Source: UBA8389 sp035719105 (lineage in GTDB: Bacteria; Bacteroidota; Bacteroidia; Bacteroidales; UBA1402). Taken from it: 64,000 nucleotides of DNA. The stretch spans positions 1 to 64,000 of the forward strand of contig DASTGN010000006.1 of assembly GCA_035719105.1 (NCBI GenBank), in the 5' to 3' direction. The notes below the pieces were generated by a model. It worked only from the letters and a program-made list of their open reading frames with translations, did not search any database and was not told the origin of the DNA. A program made the position numbers and the translations under genes. Each line of letters starts with the position of its first letter. The first letter of the stretch is position 1. Shown here piece by piece: positions 37,679 to 47,290 of this stretch.

Positions 37679-40600
37679 ATGAAGGGACCTTTAATAGCCC
37701 TCGTCGTTTTATTATCAATTTTTAAACTTGAAGCACAAATTGTTAATGATTGGGAAAACCCTGTTGTAAATGGTTTAAACAAGGAAACTCCGCATGCATA
37801 CACTTTTTTGGCAGGAGAAAAAGCGAATAACCCATTCGTTAAGTCGCTCAATGGATTTTGGGAATTTAAATGGTCGCCCAATCCTTCATCAAGACCTCTG
37901 AATTTCTATACCGAGGGTTTTTCCACATTAAATTGGGACAAAATACTAGTGCCCATAAACTGGGAGCTTCAGGGATTTGGAACCCCGATTTACACCAATG
38001 TGCGTTATCCATTTAAAAAAGATTTTCCGAATGTAATGGGTGAGCCTGAAAAATATTTTACAACTTTTAAAGAGCGAAATCCTGTTGGTAGTTATCTTTC
38101 AAGCTTCTCTATACCTGATAATTGGAATAACAAACAAGTGTTTCTTAATTTCGGTGGAGTGCAATCTGCCATGTATGTGTGGGTGAATGGCAAAAAAGTT
38201 GGTTATAGCGAAAATGCGATGTCACCTGCCGAATTTGATATCACAGCATTTATTCATAAAGGAGAAAACAAGTTGGCTGTGGAGGTTTATAAATATTGTG
38301 ATGGCAGTTATCTCGAAGATCAGGATATGTGGCGATTGGGAGGAATTTTCAGGGATGTGGATTTAATTGCCCGCCCAAAAACCTATATCTGCGACTTTTT
38401 TGTAAAGGCTGAACCGGATCAATTTTTTACTAATGCCCAAATCTCAGTCAATGTAAAAGTGGAAAATCGATCCATGCTAAAAAGATCAGACTTGCACATC
38501 GATGCTGAAATAATCGGTTATACTAAATCGGGCGAAATGGTGGATATGAATTTATCGCAAAAATTACCAACTGTGTTAAGCGGAAAAGTGCTTTCTGTGG
38601 ATTTGAAGTCATTGATTAACGATGCCAAATTATGGTCTGCCGAAACGCCTGACTTATATAGACTTAGGCTGAAATTGAAAAACAATAACAACGAACTGGT
38701 GGACAGAGCCGAATGCTGTTTTGGTGTCCGAAAGATTGAGGTTCGTGGTGAAGTTTTCTGTATCAATGGCAAAGCAGTGAAACTGAAAGGTGTCAACCGA
38801 CATGAGCAACATCCACGCACAGGTAAATACATGTCACGGGGAACGATGATAAAAGATTTGGAATTAATGAAACAAGCTAATATCAATTGGATTCGTACTT
38901 CGCATTATCCCAACGATCCTCTGTTTTACGAACTTTGCGACCAATACGGATTTTATGTGATGGACGAGGCGAATCAGGAAGTCCATGATTACGGCCTGAG
39001 CAATAGGTTTTCCGGCGATGATCCATCATGGAAACAATCGCATGTGGAACGTGCTGTTTCATTAGTGGAAAGAGATAAAAATCATGCTTGTGTCATTTTT
39101 TGGTCGTTGGGTAACGAGGGTGGAAATGGTAGGAACATGGAAGCGATGGCCGATACAATTAGAAAATCTGATCCAACACGCTTGGTTTTTTCTGATACAC
39201 ATCGCGAGCTTTCAGACCTCTATGACGACAGTTATTTGCATCCGGCTGACTTCAAAAAACTGGCAGAGAGGATAAAGGATAAACCAGTTGTGATGCGTGA
39301 ATATGCCCACGTTATGGGAAGTTCGGGCGGAAATCTTCCCGAATATTGGGAGGTGATGTATGCTGATTCAAGTATTGCAGGAGCTGCCATTTGGGAATGG
39401 AACGAAAATGGTTTGCCTAAACCCAAGGATGGCTCTGCTATCAAACTAAACCTTAATCCGGATGATATTTCGCTGAAGAGCAATGAATTTTGGGCGTATG
39501 GAGGCGATTTTGGCGACCATCCCAACGATGGGAATTTTTGTATAAGGGGGTTGGTTGCAAGTGACAGAATTCCAAATCCACATTATTACGAAGTACAAAA
39601 AGTATATCAACCCATCGCTTTTAAATTAATCGATGGAAAAAGTATAAACATTGAAGTGACAAACCGGTTTGATTTCCTTACTCTGCAGGATTTTGATTTT
39701 GAATTCGAATATACAGCCAACGGTAAATCTTTTCAAAAGGGAATGTTCCGATGCGAGGGCATACTGCCTGGAACCACTTCAGGCATACATTTGCCTTCTC
39801 CACTTGTGGCTGATACCTGCACTGCCGAAATCTGCCTGAATATTTATAGCAGATTAAAAAAGGCTGCATTATGGGCTGGGACTGGTTATTGCATTGCACG
39901 TGAGCAGTTTGTTATTAAACCTTTTACACCCAGAACAATAAAACCTACCGGGAAAGCGGTAAATGTGGCTGAAACTGACGCTCAGATCATATTGACAACG
40001 GGAACGGAAGCGTTTACTTTTGAGAAAAAGAATGGGTCGCTGGTCAGCTGGAAAGTGAATCAACAAGAAATGCTGAGAGGTCAATTGGAACCTTATTTTT
40101 GGAAAACCCCGAATGATAATCAGAAACATAGCGGATATGAGAACGACTATGGCAAATGGAAATCTGCTGCAGAAAACAGAGTCTTGAGGAATGTGAAGAT
40201 TTCAAAACTGGTAAACACTGCACGCATTCAATTTGAGATGAATTTACCAACCATCGGAGCTGATTATACGCTGGATTATCAATTGAACGGAGCAGGGCAA
40301 TTACAGGTTGAAGCAGCCTATCTGCCTCTGAGCGACACCATTTCGCCCATGCCAAAATTTGGAATGAGGGTTCGCGTTGCGGACAACTTTGATATGGTTG
40401 ATTGGTATGGTCGTGGTTTTTACGAAAATTATCCAGATCGTAAAACAGCCTCGCTTCTTGGACTTTATCAGGCTAAACTATGTGATTTCATGACACATTA
40501 TGCTGCACCTCAGGATAATTCTAATCGGTGCGATGTGCGTTGGTTTACGCTGAGTTCGCATCGCCTTGGTTCTTTGAAAATCGCTGGATTACAGCCACTT

Positions 40601-40819
40601 TGCTTTCGGGCATGGAACTATACAGAAGATGATCTGGAATCTGCCCGCCACGACTATGAATTGCCAACGCGCGACTTCATCAACCTGAATATTGATTTGA
40701 ATATTCTTGGCGTGGGTGGAGATGATTCTTGGGGTGCCAAAACAATGGATCAATATGTTATTGCGGGAAATAAAATGTACAAATATGGTTTTGTGCTCGA
40801 ATTCAACGAGTCAAAGTAA
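37679..40819 (+). CDS. GH2 beta-galactosidase, large LacZ-type
   Basis: The protein has 1046 residues from ATG 37679; an in-frame GTG at 37649 would put ten residues ahead of the signal peptide (MKGPLIAL...LEAQ). It has the LacZ architecture: sugar-binding jelly roll, immunoglobulin-like domain, TIM barrel, second Ig-like domain and the C-terminal small-chain domain (to WGAKTMDQY). Acid/base Glu480 lies in WSLGNEGGNG and nucleophile Glu541 in VMREYAHVMG. It probably releases beta-1,2-linked galactose from xyloglucan side chains in the periplasm. The GH74 gene starts 11 bases after the stop, and the two are very probably co-transcribed. Confidence 0.92.
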   Translation: MKGPLIALVVLLSIFKLEAQIVNDWENPVVNGLNKETPHAYTFLAGEKANNPFVKSLNGFWEFKWSPNPSSRPLNFYTEGFSTLNWDKILVPINWELQGFGTPIYTNVRYPFKKDFPNVMGEPEKYFTTFKERNPVGSYLSSFSIPDNWNNKQVFLNFGGVQSAMYVWVNGKKVGYSENAMSPAEFDITAFIHKGENKLAVEVYKYCDGSYLEDQDMWRLGGIFRDVDLIARPKTYICDFFVKAEPDQFFTNAQISVNVKVENRSMLKRSDLHIDAEIIGYTKSGEMVDMNLSQKLPTVLSGKVLSVDLKSLINDAKLWSAETPDLYRLRLKLKNNNNELVDRAECCFGVRKIEVRGEVFCINGKAVKLKGVNRHEQHPRTGKYMSRGTMIKDLELMKQANINWIRTSHYPNDPLFYELCDQYGFYVMDEANQEVHDYGLSNRFSGDDPSWKQSHVERAVSLVERDKNHACVIFWSLGNEGGNGRNMEAMADTIRKSDPTRLVFSDTHRELSDLYDDSYLHPADFKKLAERIKDKPVVMREYAHVMGSSGGNLPEYWEVMYADSSIAGAAIWEWNENGLPKPKDGSAIKLNLNPDDISLKSNEFWAYGGDFGDHPNDGNFCIRGLVASDRIPNPHYYEVQKVYQPIAFKLIDGKSINIEVTNRFDFLTLQDFDFEFEYTANGKSFQKGMFRCEGILPGTTSGIHLPSPLVADTCTAEICLNIYSRLKKAALWAGTGYCIAREQFVIKPFTPRTIKPTGKAVNVAETDAQIILTTGTEAFTFEKKNGSLVSWKVNQQEMLRGQLEPYFWKTPNDNQKHSGYENDYGKWKSAAENRVLRNVKISKLVNTARIQFEMNLPTIGADYTLDYQLNGAGQLQVEAAYLPLSDTISPMPKFGMRVRVADNFDMVDWYGRGFYENYPDRKTASLLGLYQAKLCDFMTHYAAPQDNSNRCDVRWFTLSSHRLGSLKIAGLQPLCFRAWNYTEDDLESARHDYELPTRDFINLNIDLNILGVGGDDSWGAKTMDQYVIAGNKMYKYGFVLEFNESK

Positions 40820-40830
40820 AATTTATCTAA

Positions 40831-43254
40831 ATGAGAACAAAAATTTCGAACTCCGTCCATCATTCACCAAGGTTTATTGCTGCGCTCATATTGATAACTA
40901 TCAGCTTCCTATCACCTTTTCAATCTAATGCTCAATATACTTGCCATATTACCCCCCTTGGCGGAGGCGGTTTTGTAACAGGAATCATTACGCATCAGAC
41001 ATCGGGTGATATTTATTGCCGTACGGATGTCGGGGGTGCATATCGCTGGAATGCAGAAACCAGCAGTTGGGTGCAACTAATGGATTGGATACCAGATAAT
41101 CAAAAGGGATTTTCTGGTGTTGAAGCTCTGGCAATCGATCCGCAAAATGCAAACAATATTTATTTGCTTTGTGGAATGGACTATTTTGATGGTGGTAAAA
41201 CAGCAATTTTGAAATCTTCCGATAAGGGCACCACGTTCAGAGTAATAGATGTTTCATCCAAGTTCAAAGCACATGGAAATGGAATGGGGCGTTCGAATGG
41301 TGAACGTTTGACAGTTGACCCCCATAACAGCAACATTCTGTTTTGTGGGACCAGACGAAACGGATTATGGAAAAGTACAGATGAAGGAAACACCTGGAAT
41401 CTTGCCTGGAACGGCGTGACTTCAACTCCAAACGACAATGGGATTTGTTTTGTCCTTTTTGATCCTTCCAGCAATGTGGTCGGTGGAGCGACTCAAACGA
41501 TGTACATAGGCATTTCCCGCATCAATGGAGCGAATATTTACAAGAGCACCGATGGGGGAGCAACCTTTACGGACATTTCAATGATTACAACTGTTATGCC
41601 ACACAGGGCAACCCTTGTAGGTAAAACGATGTATGTAGTTTATGCGGATGCAGAAGGGCCTTGGAATTGTGGCTCAGGGAGAGTTTACAAACTTGATACC
41701 TCCACAGGCTCGTGGACAAACGTAACACCCAATGGTAATAATTATTCCTACGGAAGTGTAAGTGTTGATCCTACTAATGTCAACAGGGTGGTCGTTTCTA
41801 CCATCAATAAGTACAACAACAATCAGTACGGAACGACGTATGGAGATTTTGTTTATTTATCTACCAATGGCGGTTCAAGCTGGTCACATAAAAATAGTTC
41901 GACGAGCAAATATAATAATGACGGAATAGGCTGGGCAATGGGACAGCTGCATTGGGCAGGTTCTATCGAGTTCACACCTGGCAATACCGCAGAGGTGCGA
42001 GTGGTTTCCGGGAATGGTGTTTTTACCTGTTCTGATATCGACGCAACCCTTCCAAGTTGGAAATTTGATGTGAGAGGTTTGGAAGAAACAGCCCTCATAG
42101 GTGGTGTGAGTATCCCAGGTGGTCCGTTTATTTCTGTTTTTGGTGATGTTACTGGTTTTGTACACAACGATTTGACCTCCTATCCAACGCAAACTCATCA
42201 GCCTGCCGATGGGTCAAACTGGAGTGTTGATTACGCATCAGCCAATACCAGCAAACTTGTGCGAGTTGGCAGTTCAAAAGTTTATTATTCCACCAACCAA
42301 GGTTCCACATGGACGGCATGTCCCGTCAATAAAGGCTGGGGAGGAAATCTTGCCATCAGTGCAGACGGAGGAACCATACTTCATTGTGCCAGAGACTCTT
42401 CTACGACAAGGTATACTACAAACAATGGACAAAGTTGGATCAACGTAAGCGGTGTCAACTTATCGAACGCATTTCCAGTGGCGGACCGGGTAAACAGCAA
42501 TTATTTTTACATCCATAACCCATCTAACGGTCAAATGTATGTGAGTACGAATAAAGGAGTTAGTTTTTCAGTCGGAGGGAACTCCGGGGCATCATCGGCT
42601 CCTTGGGAATCAACAATGATTCGTACAGTTCCTGGTTACGAAGGACATATTTGGGTACCACTGATTGGGAATGGTTTAAGATACTCCACGGACCATGGAG
42701 CGACCTATACCTGGATCAACAACGTGACCAAATGCAACGCGGTATCAATTGGTAAGGCAGACGCTTCAGCGACTTATCCTACTGTTTTTATTTGGGGCAC
42801 GGTTGGTGGTGTAAACGGATTGTTCAGATCAACAAATAAGGGTGCGAGTTGGACACGCGTCAATGATAATGCCCATCAGTTCGGTGGTACAAATTTGATT
42901 TTTGGTGATATGAATGTTTTCGGAAGAGTTTATATGAGTGGTGTATTAGGGAGGGGTTTAATTTATTGGGATCTTACAAATGCCAACGCTATTGAACCAT
43001 TAAATGGAAAGTATTTGAATGACATGGTCATTTATCCTAATCCATCTTTGGATGGGAAATTCTCAATCATTCTTCCTGTTGCATCACATCATGTGATAAT
43101 CAGGATATTTGATATTCAGGGTAGATTACAATTCGAAAAGAACTTTGATTCAAGTGGTCAAATCGATGTGGCAACTGGACTAAAAGAAGGAATGTACCTT
43201 GTAAAAGTAACCGCTGATGGAGTGGACATCACTAAAAAACTTATGATACCATGA
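40831..43254 (+). CDS. GH74 endo-xyloglucanase with T9SS sorting domain
   Basis: The protein has 807 residues. After a signal peptide (about 1-34, ending SNAQ) comes the double seven-bladed propeller of GH74 (about 38-725) and a T9SS type A sorting domain (about 733-807, IYPNPSLDG and GMYLVKV). The opening GGGGFVTGI and RTDVGGAYRW motifs are hallmarks of the family. The two catalytic Asp residues are predicted as Asp66 (RTDVGG) and Asp439 (FGDVTGFVH). GH74 enzymes are largely specific for xyloglucan, which makes this the best single indicator of the locus substrate. The sorting domain predicts surface exposure. Its stop codon overlaps the start of the next GH2 gene by four bases. Confidence 0.95.
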   Translation: MRTKISNSVHHSPRFIAALILITISFLSPFQSNAQYTCHITPLGGGGFVTGIITHQTSGDIYCRTDVGGAYRWNAETSSWVQLMDWIPDNQKGFSGVEALAIDPQNANNIYLLCGMDYFDGGKTAILKSSDKGTTFRVIDVSSKFKAHGNGMGRSNGERLTVDPHNSNILFCGTRRNGLWKSTDEGNTWNLAWNGVTSTPNDNGICFVLFDPSSNVVGGATQTMYIGISRINGANIYKSTDGGATFTDISMITTVMPHRATLVGKTMYVVYADAEGPWNCGSGRVYKLDTSTGSWTNVTPNGNNYSYGSVSVDPTNVNRVVVSTINKYNNNQYGTTYGDFVYLSTNGGSSWSHKNSSTSKYNNDGIGWAMGQLHWAGSIEFTPGNTAEVRVVSGNGVFTCSDIDATLPSWKFDVRGLEETALIGGVSIPGGPFISVFGDVTGFVHNDLTSYPTQTHQPADGSNWSVDYASANTSKLVRVGSSKVYYSTNQGSTWTACPVNKGWGGNLAISADGGTILHCARDSSTTRYTTNNGQSWINVSGVNLSNAFPVADRVNSNYFYIHNPSNGQMYVSTNKGVSFSVGGNSGASSAPWESTMIRTVPGYEGHIWVPLIGNGLRYSTDHGATYTWINNVTKCNAVSIGKADASATYPTVFIWGTVGGVNGLFRSTNKGASWTRVNDNAHQFGGTNLIFGDMNVFGRVYMSGVLGRGLIYWDLTNANAIEPLNGKYLNDMVIYPNPSLDGKFSIILPVASHHVIIRIFDIQGRLQFEKNFDSSGQIDVATGLKEGMYLVKVTADGVDITKKLMIP

Positions 43255-45668
43255 AGAAAAGGGTTTTTTTGAAAATAGGAGCATTGTCTTACATATTCCT
43301 GATATGTTCGTTTTTGGTTTCTGCACAGGACCATTCGATTCGAAAGCAACTTTTCGATTATGACTGGAAATTCTTTTTGGGAGATACCGCTACAGCTGGT
43401 TCAAAAGACTTCAATGATGTCCATTGGCGTAACCTTGATTTGCCCCACGATTGGAGCATTGAAGGCAAAATAATGCCTAAAAACCCGACAAAGAGTGCCG
43501 GCGGCTATTTCCCGGCAAATATTGGCTGGTATCGGAAAACCTTTAAGGCTCCTGTTGAATGGAAAGGGAAATTTGTAACGATCTATTTTGAAGGAGTATA
43601 CATGAATTCCGAAGTTTTCGTCAATGGAAAATCTTTGGGCATTCATCCGTATGGGTATACCTCCTTTATGTACGATCTAACTCCTTATCTTGACTTTGGC
43701 TCAGAAAATAGTATCGCGGTTAGGGTAGATAATTCCAAACATCTGAATAGCAGGTGGTATAGCGGTTCTGGAATCTATCGACATGTTTGGATGCAGGTCA
43801 CCAATCCAGTGCATGTCCCGCAATGGGGGGTGGCAGTGACTACCCTTGATGCCACACCTAAAAAAGCAACCGTACAGGTGAAAACCATTGTTAAGAATGG
43901 AACCTCAGTGCCTCAAAGTATTATCGTAAAAACGATTATAAGGAACATAGTTGGAATCATGTCTGGAAGCAACAGCTTGAAAGTGCAGCTTCCTTCCAAC
44001 GGACAGATGGAAGTTTCACAAGATGTTCAGATTTCCAATCCATTACTTTGGTCACCTGAATCGCCAAATTTATACCAGGCTAATATTCAATTGATTAAAG
44101 GTAATCAAATAATTGACGACTTAAAAACCGGTTTTGGTATTCGTACGATTGAATTCAGTGCCGAAAATGGTTTTCTACTTAATGGTAAACCTCTGAAGTT
44201 AAATGGAGGTTGTGTGCACCACGATAATGGTTGTCTGGGTTCCGCGGCATACGACCGTGCCGAAGAACGCAAGATTGAATTGCTTAAAGCTGGAGGCTTC
44301 AATGCAGTCAGAACGTCACACAATCCGCCTTCCGAGGCTCTTTTGGATGCTTGTGATCGTTTAGGTTTGTTGGTAATGGACGAGGCGTTCGATTGTTGGA
44401 AAATCGGGAAAAATTCCAATGATTATTCCCTTTACTTCAATCAATGGTGGGAACGAGATTTGGAAGCCATGGTGTTGCGAGATCGAAACCACCCGTCCAT
44501 TTTTATGTGGAGCATTGGCAATGAAGTTCCTGAACGAGGCAAAGCTGAAGCTGTTAAAACAGCCTCAATTCTAATTGAAGCGCTAAAAAGGTTGGATCAT
44601 ACCCGCCCGGTAACGTCAGCCATTGTAGAAAATGGGAAGGACTGGACCATAATGGATTCCCTCATGGCCGTTCACGATGTTGCAGGTTACAACTATCACT
44701 TGTATGCTGCTCCAACTGATCATCAAAGGGTTCCTACACGAATGATAGTGCACACCGAATCCTATCCCAAAGATGCTTTTGTAAACTGGAAATTGGTTCA
44801 ACAAAATCCTTATGTATTAGGCGACTTTGTTTGGACGGCAATCGACTATCTGGGAGAATCCGGTATCGGTCGCTATTATTATTCAGGTGAAGTGCCTGGC
44901 GAAAACTGGGAAAATGATATGTTCCCCATTCATGCAGCCTATTGTGGTGATATAGATTTAATTGGATGGCGAAAACCGATTTCACATTACCGAAGTATGT
45001 TGTACAACGACAACGAAAAACTGTACATCGCTGTTCGCGAACCAGCACCTGATCCCCTAGAAATTAAAGAAACCTGGTGGTCTGTTTATCCAACCTGGGA
45101 AAGCTGGACATGGCCAGGGTTTGAGGGTAAAAACATTCAAGTTGAGTTGTATTCTAAATATCCAAAAGTTCGACTTTATCTAAACAACATTCTAGTAGGA
45201 GAACAGGCCACAAACGTCGATCAACAATTTAAAGCAGTATTCAATGTGCCTTATGCTGCCGGCGTTTTAAAAGCTGTAGGAGTGGAAAACGGAAAGGAAG
45301 TGGAGACTGCCCATTTGAAAACTGCTGGTGAAGCCACGACTATTAAATTAACTGCCGACAGAAAGGTAATAAAGGCCAATGGTCAGGATTTGACATTCGT
45401 AACCGTGGAACTTACAGATAACCAGGGAGTTCAGCAGCCAAATGCCAACAATCGATTGATGTTTAAAATTGAAGGTGAAGGAACAATAGTTGGAGTCGGG
45501 AATGCCGATATCCGAGATACCGACCCCTATGTAGGCAATAACCGAAAAGCCTGGAAAGGTCGTGCACAGATCGTTATAAAAAGCGCTCGTACGTCTGGTG
45601 ATATTAAATTAACGGTTAGTTCACCGAATATGCTTCCAGCGAACTTGCTGATTAAAACCCACTACTGA
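43251..45668 (+). CDS. GH2 glycosidase 2, shorter Bacteroidota beta-galactosidase type
   Basis: The protein has 805 residues. The ATG at 43251 overlaps the GH74 stop in ATGA, implying translational coupling. A signal peptide ends FLVSAQ (about 25). The fold is a jelly-roll sugar-binding domain (LPHDWSIEG), an Ig-like domain, a TIM barrel with acid/base Glu425 in WSIGNEVPERG and nucleophile Glu503 in VHTESYPKD, and extra C-terminal beta domains (about 610-805, with the DUF4982-like VELYSKYPKVRLYLN region). This branch includes beta-galactosidases but also other GH2 activities, so substrate is less sure than for the LacZ-type enzyme. Together they give the locus two GH2 enzymes, probably for differently substituted galactose. 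Confidence 0.88.
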   Translation: MKKRVFLKIGALSYIFLICSFLVSAQDHSIRKQLFDYDWKFFLGDTATAGSKDFNDVHWRNLDLPHDWSIEGKIMPKNPTKSAGGYFPANIGWYRKTFKAPVEWKGKFVTIYFEGVYMNSEVFVNGKSLGIHPYGYTSFMYDLTPYLDFGSENSIAVRVDNSKHLNSRWYSGSGIYRHVWMQVTNPVHVPQWGVAVTTLDATPKKATVQVKTIVKNGTSVPQSIIVKTIIRNIVGIMSGSNSLKVQLPSNGQMEVSQDVQISNPLLWSPESPNLYQANIQLIKGNQIIDDLKTGFGIRTIEFSAENGFLLNGKPLKLNGGCVHHDNGCLGSAAYDRAEERKIELLKAGGFNAVRTSHNPPSEALLDACDRLGLLVMDEAFDCWKIGKNSNDYSLYFNQWWERDLEAMVLRDRNHPSIFMWSIGNEVPERGKAEAVKTASILIEALKRLDHTRPVTSAIVENGKDWTIMDSLMAVHDVAGYNYHLYAAPTDHQRVPTRMIVHTESYPKDAFVNWKLVQQNPYVLGDFVWTAIDYLGESGIGRYYYSGEVPGENWENDMFPIHAAYCGDIDLIGWRKPISHYRSMLYNDNEKLYIAVREPAPDPLEIKETWWSVYPTWESWTWPGFEGKNIQVELYSKYPKVRLYLNNILVGEQATNVDQQFKAVFNVPYAAGVLKAVGVENGKEVETAHLKTAGEATTIKLTADRKVIKANGQDLTFVTVELTDNQGVQQPNANNRLMFKIEGEGTIVGVGNADIRDTDPYVGNNRKAWKGRAQIVIKSARTSGDIKLTVSSPNMLPANLLIKTHY

Positions 45669-45679
45669 GTTCAAAATAA

Positions 45680-47218
45680 ATGGGTATCAATATGAAGATT
45701 GTTTTTGGAATTCTATTTTCCTTGTTTGTTGCTGGTATTTTTAATGCACAATCTAGTAAACCAGCTTCTTGTGGTCCTGTTCCAACAGAAAATCAAATGA
45801 GGGTGCAGGAAATGGAAACATACTCTTTTGTTCATTTCTCATTGAACACCTTTACAAACCAATCGTGGGGATTTGGCAATGAAGATGTCAAGCTATTCAA
45901 TCCTCAGCAAGCTGATTGCCGTCAGTGGGCACGTATTTGCAAAGCATCGGGTTTGAAAGGAATTATCATTACTGCCAAACATCACTGTGGATTTTGCCTT
46001 TGGCCATCAAAATACACGGAGTATTCAGTTAAAAACGCACCATGGAAAAACGGAAAAGGAGATATGGTTCGCGAAATGGCTGATGCCTGTAAAGAATATG
46101 GTTTGAAGTTGGGAATTTATTTATCCCCTTGGGACAGAAATCGTTCGGATTATGGAAAACCAGAATACATCACTTATTTCCGCAACCAACTTGTCGAGCT
46201 TCTAACCAACTACGGTGAAATTTTCGAGATTTGGTTTGATGGAGCCAACGGTGGTAATGGTTATTATGGCGGTGCCAACGAAACCCGAAAAATTGATGCG
46301 AAAACCTATTATGATTGGAAGTCGACTTACGAACTCATTCATAAACTACAACCCAATTGCTTAATATGGAACGATGGTGGTGATCGAGGAGACATGCGTT
46401 GGGTTGGCACTGAAGAGGGTTACGTGGGTGAAACTAACTGGAGTTTATTAAATGCTACCGGCGATGTAAGCTGGAATATGTTGCATTTCGGACTCGAAAC
46501 GGGTGATAAATGGGTAATGGCAGAAGTCAATACCTCCATCAGACCAGAGTGGTTTTATCATTCAAACGAAGATAATCAAGTGAAAACCGTTCCAAAATTG
46601 ATGGATCTATATTATAATTCAATAGGTCGAAATGCAACCATGTTGCTCAATTTCCCCATTATGCCTAACGGGTTGATTCATCCGGCTGATGAAAAAAATG
46701 GAATAGAATTTGGCAAGGCAATCAAAGAGGCATTTGCATGTGATCTGGCCCTCCATAAAAAGGTGAAAGCGACCAATGTGCGTGGAAAATCCAGAAACTT
46801 TTCAGCAGCAAAGGCTGTTGACGGAAATAAAAACACCTATTGGGCAACCGATGAAAATACTAAAACCGCTTCGTTGACCATTGATTTGGGTAAACCTACA
46901 AGCTTCAATCGATTCCTGGTGCAAGAATATATCCGTTTGGGACAACGAGTAAAAGCTTTCACGGTCGAAGCTCTAGTTGATGGAACCTGGAAAGAGCTTG
47001 CAAAAGCGACGACGATTGGATATAAACGTATTATTCGATTTCAGGCGGTAAAAGCAACTATAGTTCGTTTTAATATTGTTGATTCAAAATGCAGCCCCGT
47101 CATTTCAAATATTGGGATTTATGATGCTCCAGAGGTTCTGAGCACACCAGTTGTTGAAGCATCGAAAACGCCTTTAATGCCGATAAAACAACAAAAGCAC
47201 GAAAATGATACCTTTTAG
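45680..47218 (+). CDS. GH29 alpha-L-fucosidase 2 with C-terminal F5/8-type (CBM32-like) domain
   Basis: The protein has 512 residues from ATG 45680; the ATG at 45692 is an equally possible start. A signal peptide ends IFNAQ. The barrel shows FVHFSLNTFTNQSWGFG, GIIITAKHHCGFCLWPS and the nucleophile Asp187 in EIWFDGANGG, the pattern of the GH29-B branch. Residues about 355-480 form a discoidin/F5-8C domain (AVDGNKNTYWAT). Characterised GH29-B enzymes prefer alpha-1,3/1,4-fucose on branched galactosides, whereas xyloglucan fucose is alpha-1,2-linked, so the substrate is of interest. No T9SS domain is present. Confidence 0.9.
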   Translation: MGINMKIVFGILFSLFVAGIFNAQSSKPASCGPVPTENQMRVQEMETYSFVHFSLNTFTNQSWGFGNEDVKLFNPQQADCRQWARICKASGLKGIIITAKHHCGFCLWPSKYTEYSVKNAPWKNGKGDMVREMADACKEYGLKLGIYLSPWDRNRSDYGKPEYITYFRNQLVELLTNYGEIFEIWFDGANGGNGYYGGANETRKIDAKTYYDWKSTYELIHKLQPNCLIWNDGGDRGDMRWVGTEEGYVGETNWSLLNATGDVSWNMLHFGLETGDKWVMAEVNTSIRPEWFYHSNEDNQVKTVPKLMDLYYNSIGRNATMLLNFPIMPNGLIHPADEKNGIEFGKAIKEAFACDLALHKKVKATNVRGKSRNFSAAKAVDGNKNTYWATDENTKTASLTIDLGKPTSFNRFLVQEYIRLGQRVKAFTVEALVDGTWKELAKATTIGYKRIIRFQAVKATIVRFNIVDSKCSPVISNIGIYDAPEVLSTPVVEASKTPLMPIKQQKHENDTF

Positions 47219-47255
47219 GAATCATGAGGATAACCTGTGGAATAATGAAACAAAA

Positions 47256-47263
47256 TACTTTTG
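47256..47263 (+). promoter_or_regulatory. Candidate internal -7 box before GH42-2
   Basis: TACTTTTG matches TAnnTTTG and lies 28 bases before the preferred ATG of the GH42 gene, in one of the larger gaps of block B. A clear -33 element is missing. It could be an internal promoter for the last four genes. Confidence 0.35.
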
Positions 47264-47290
47264 TACGATACTAAAACCAATCAAAAATCC

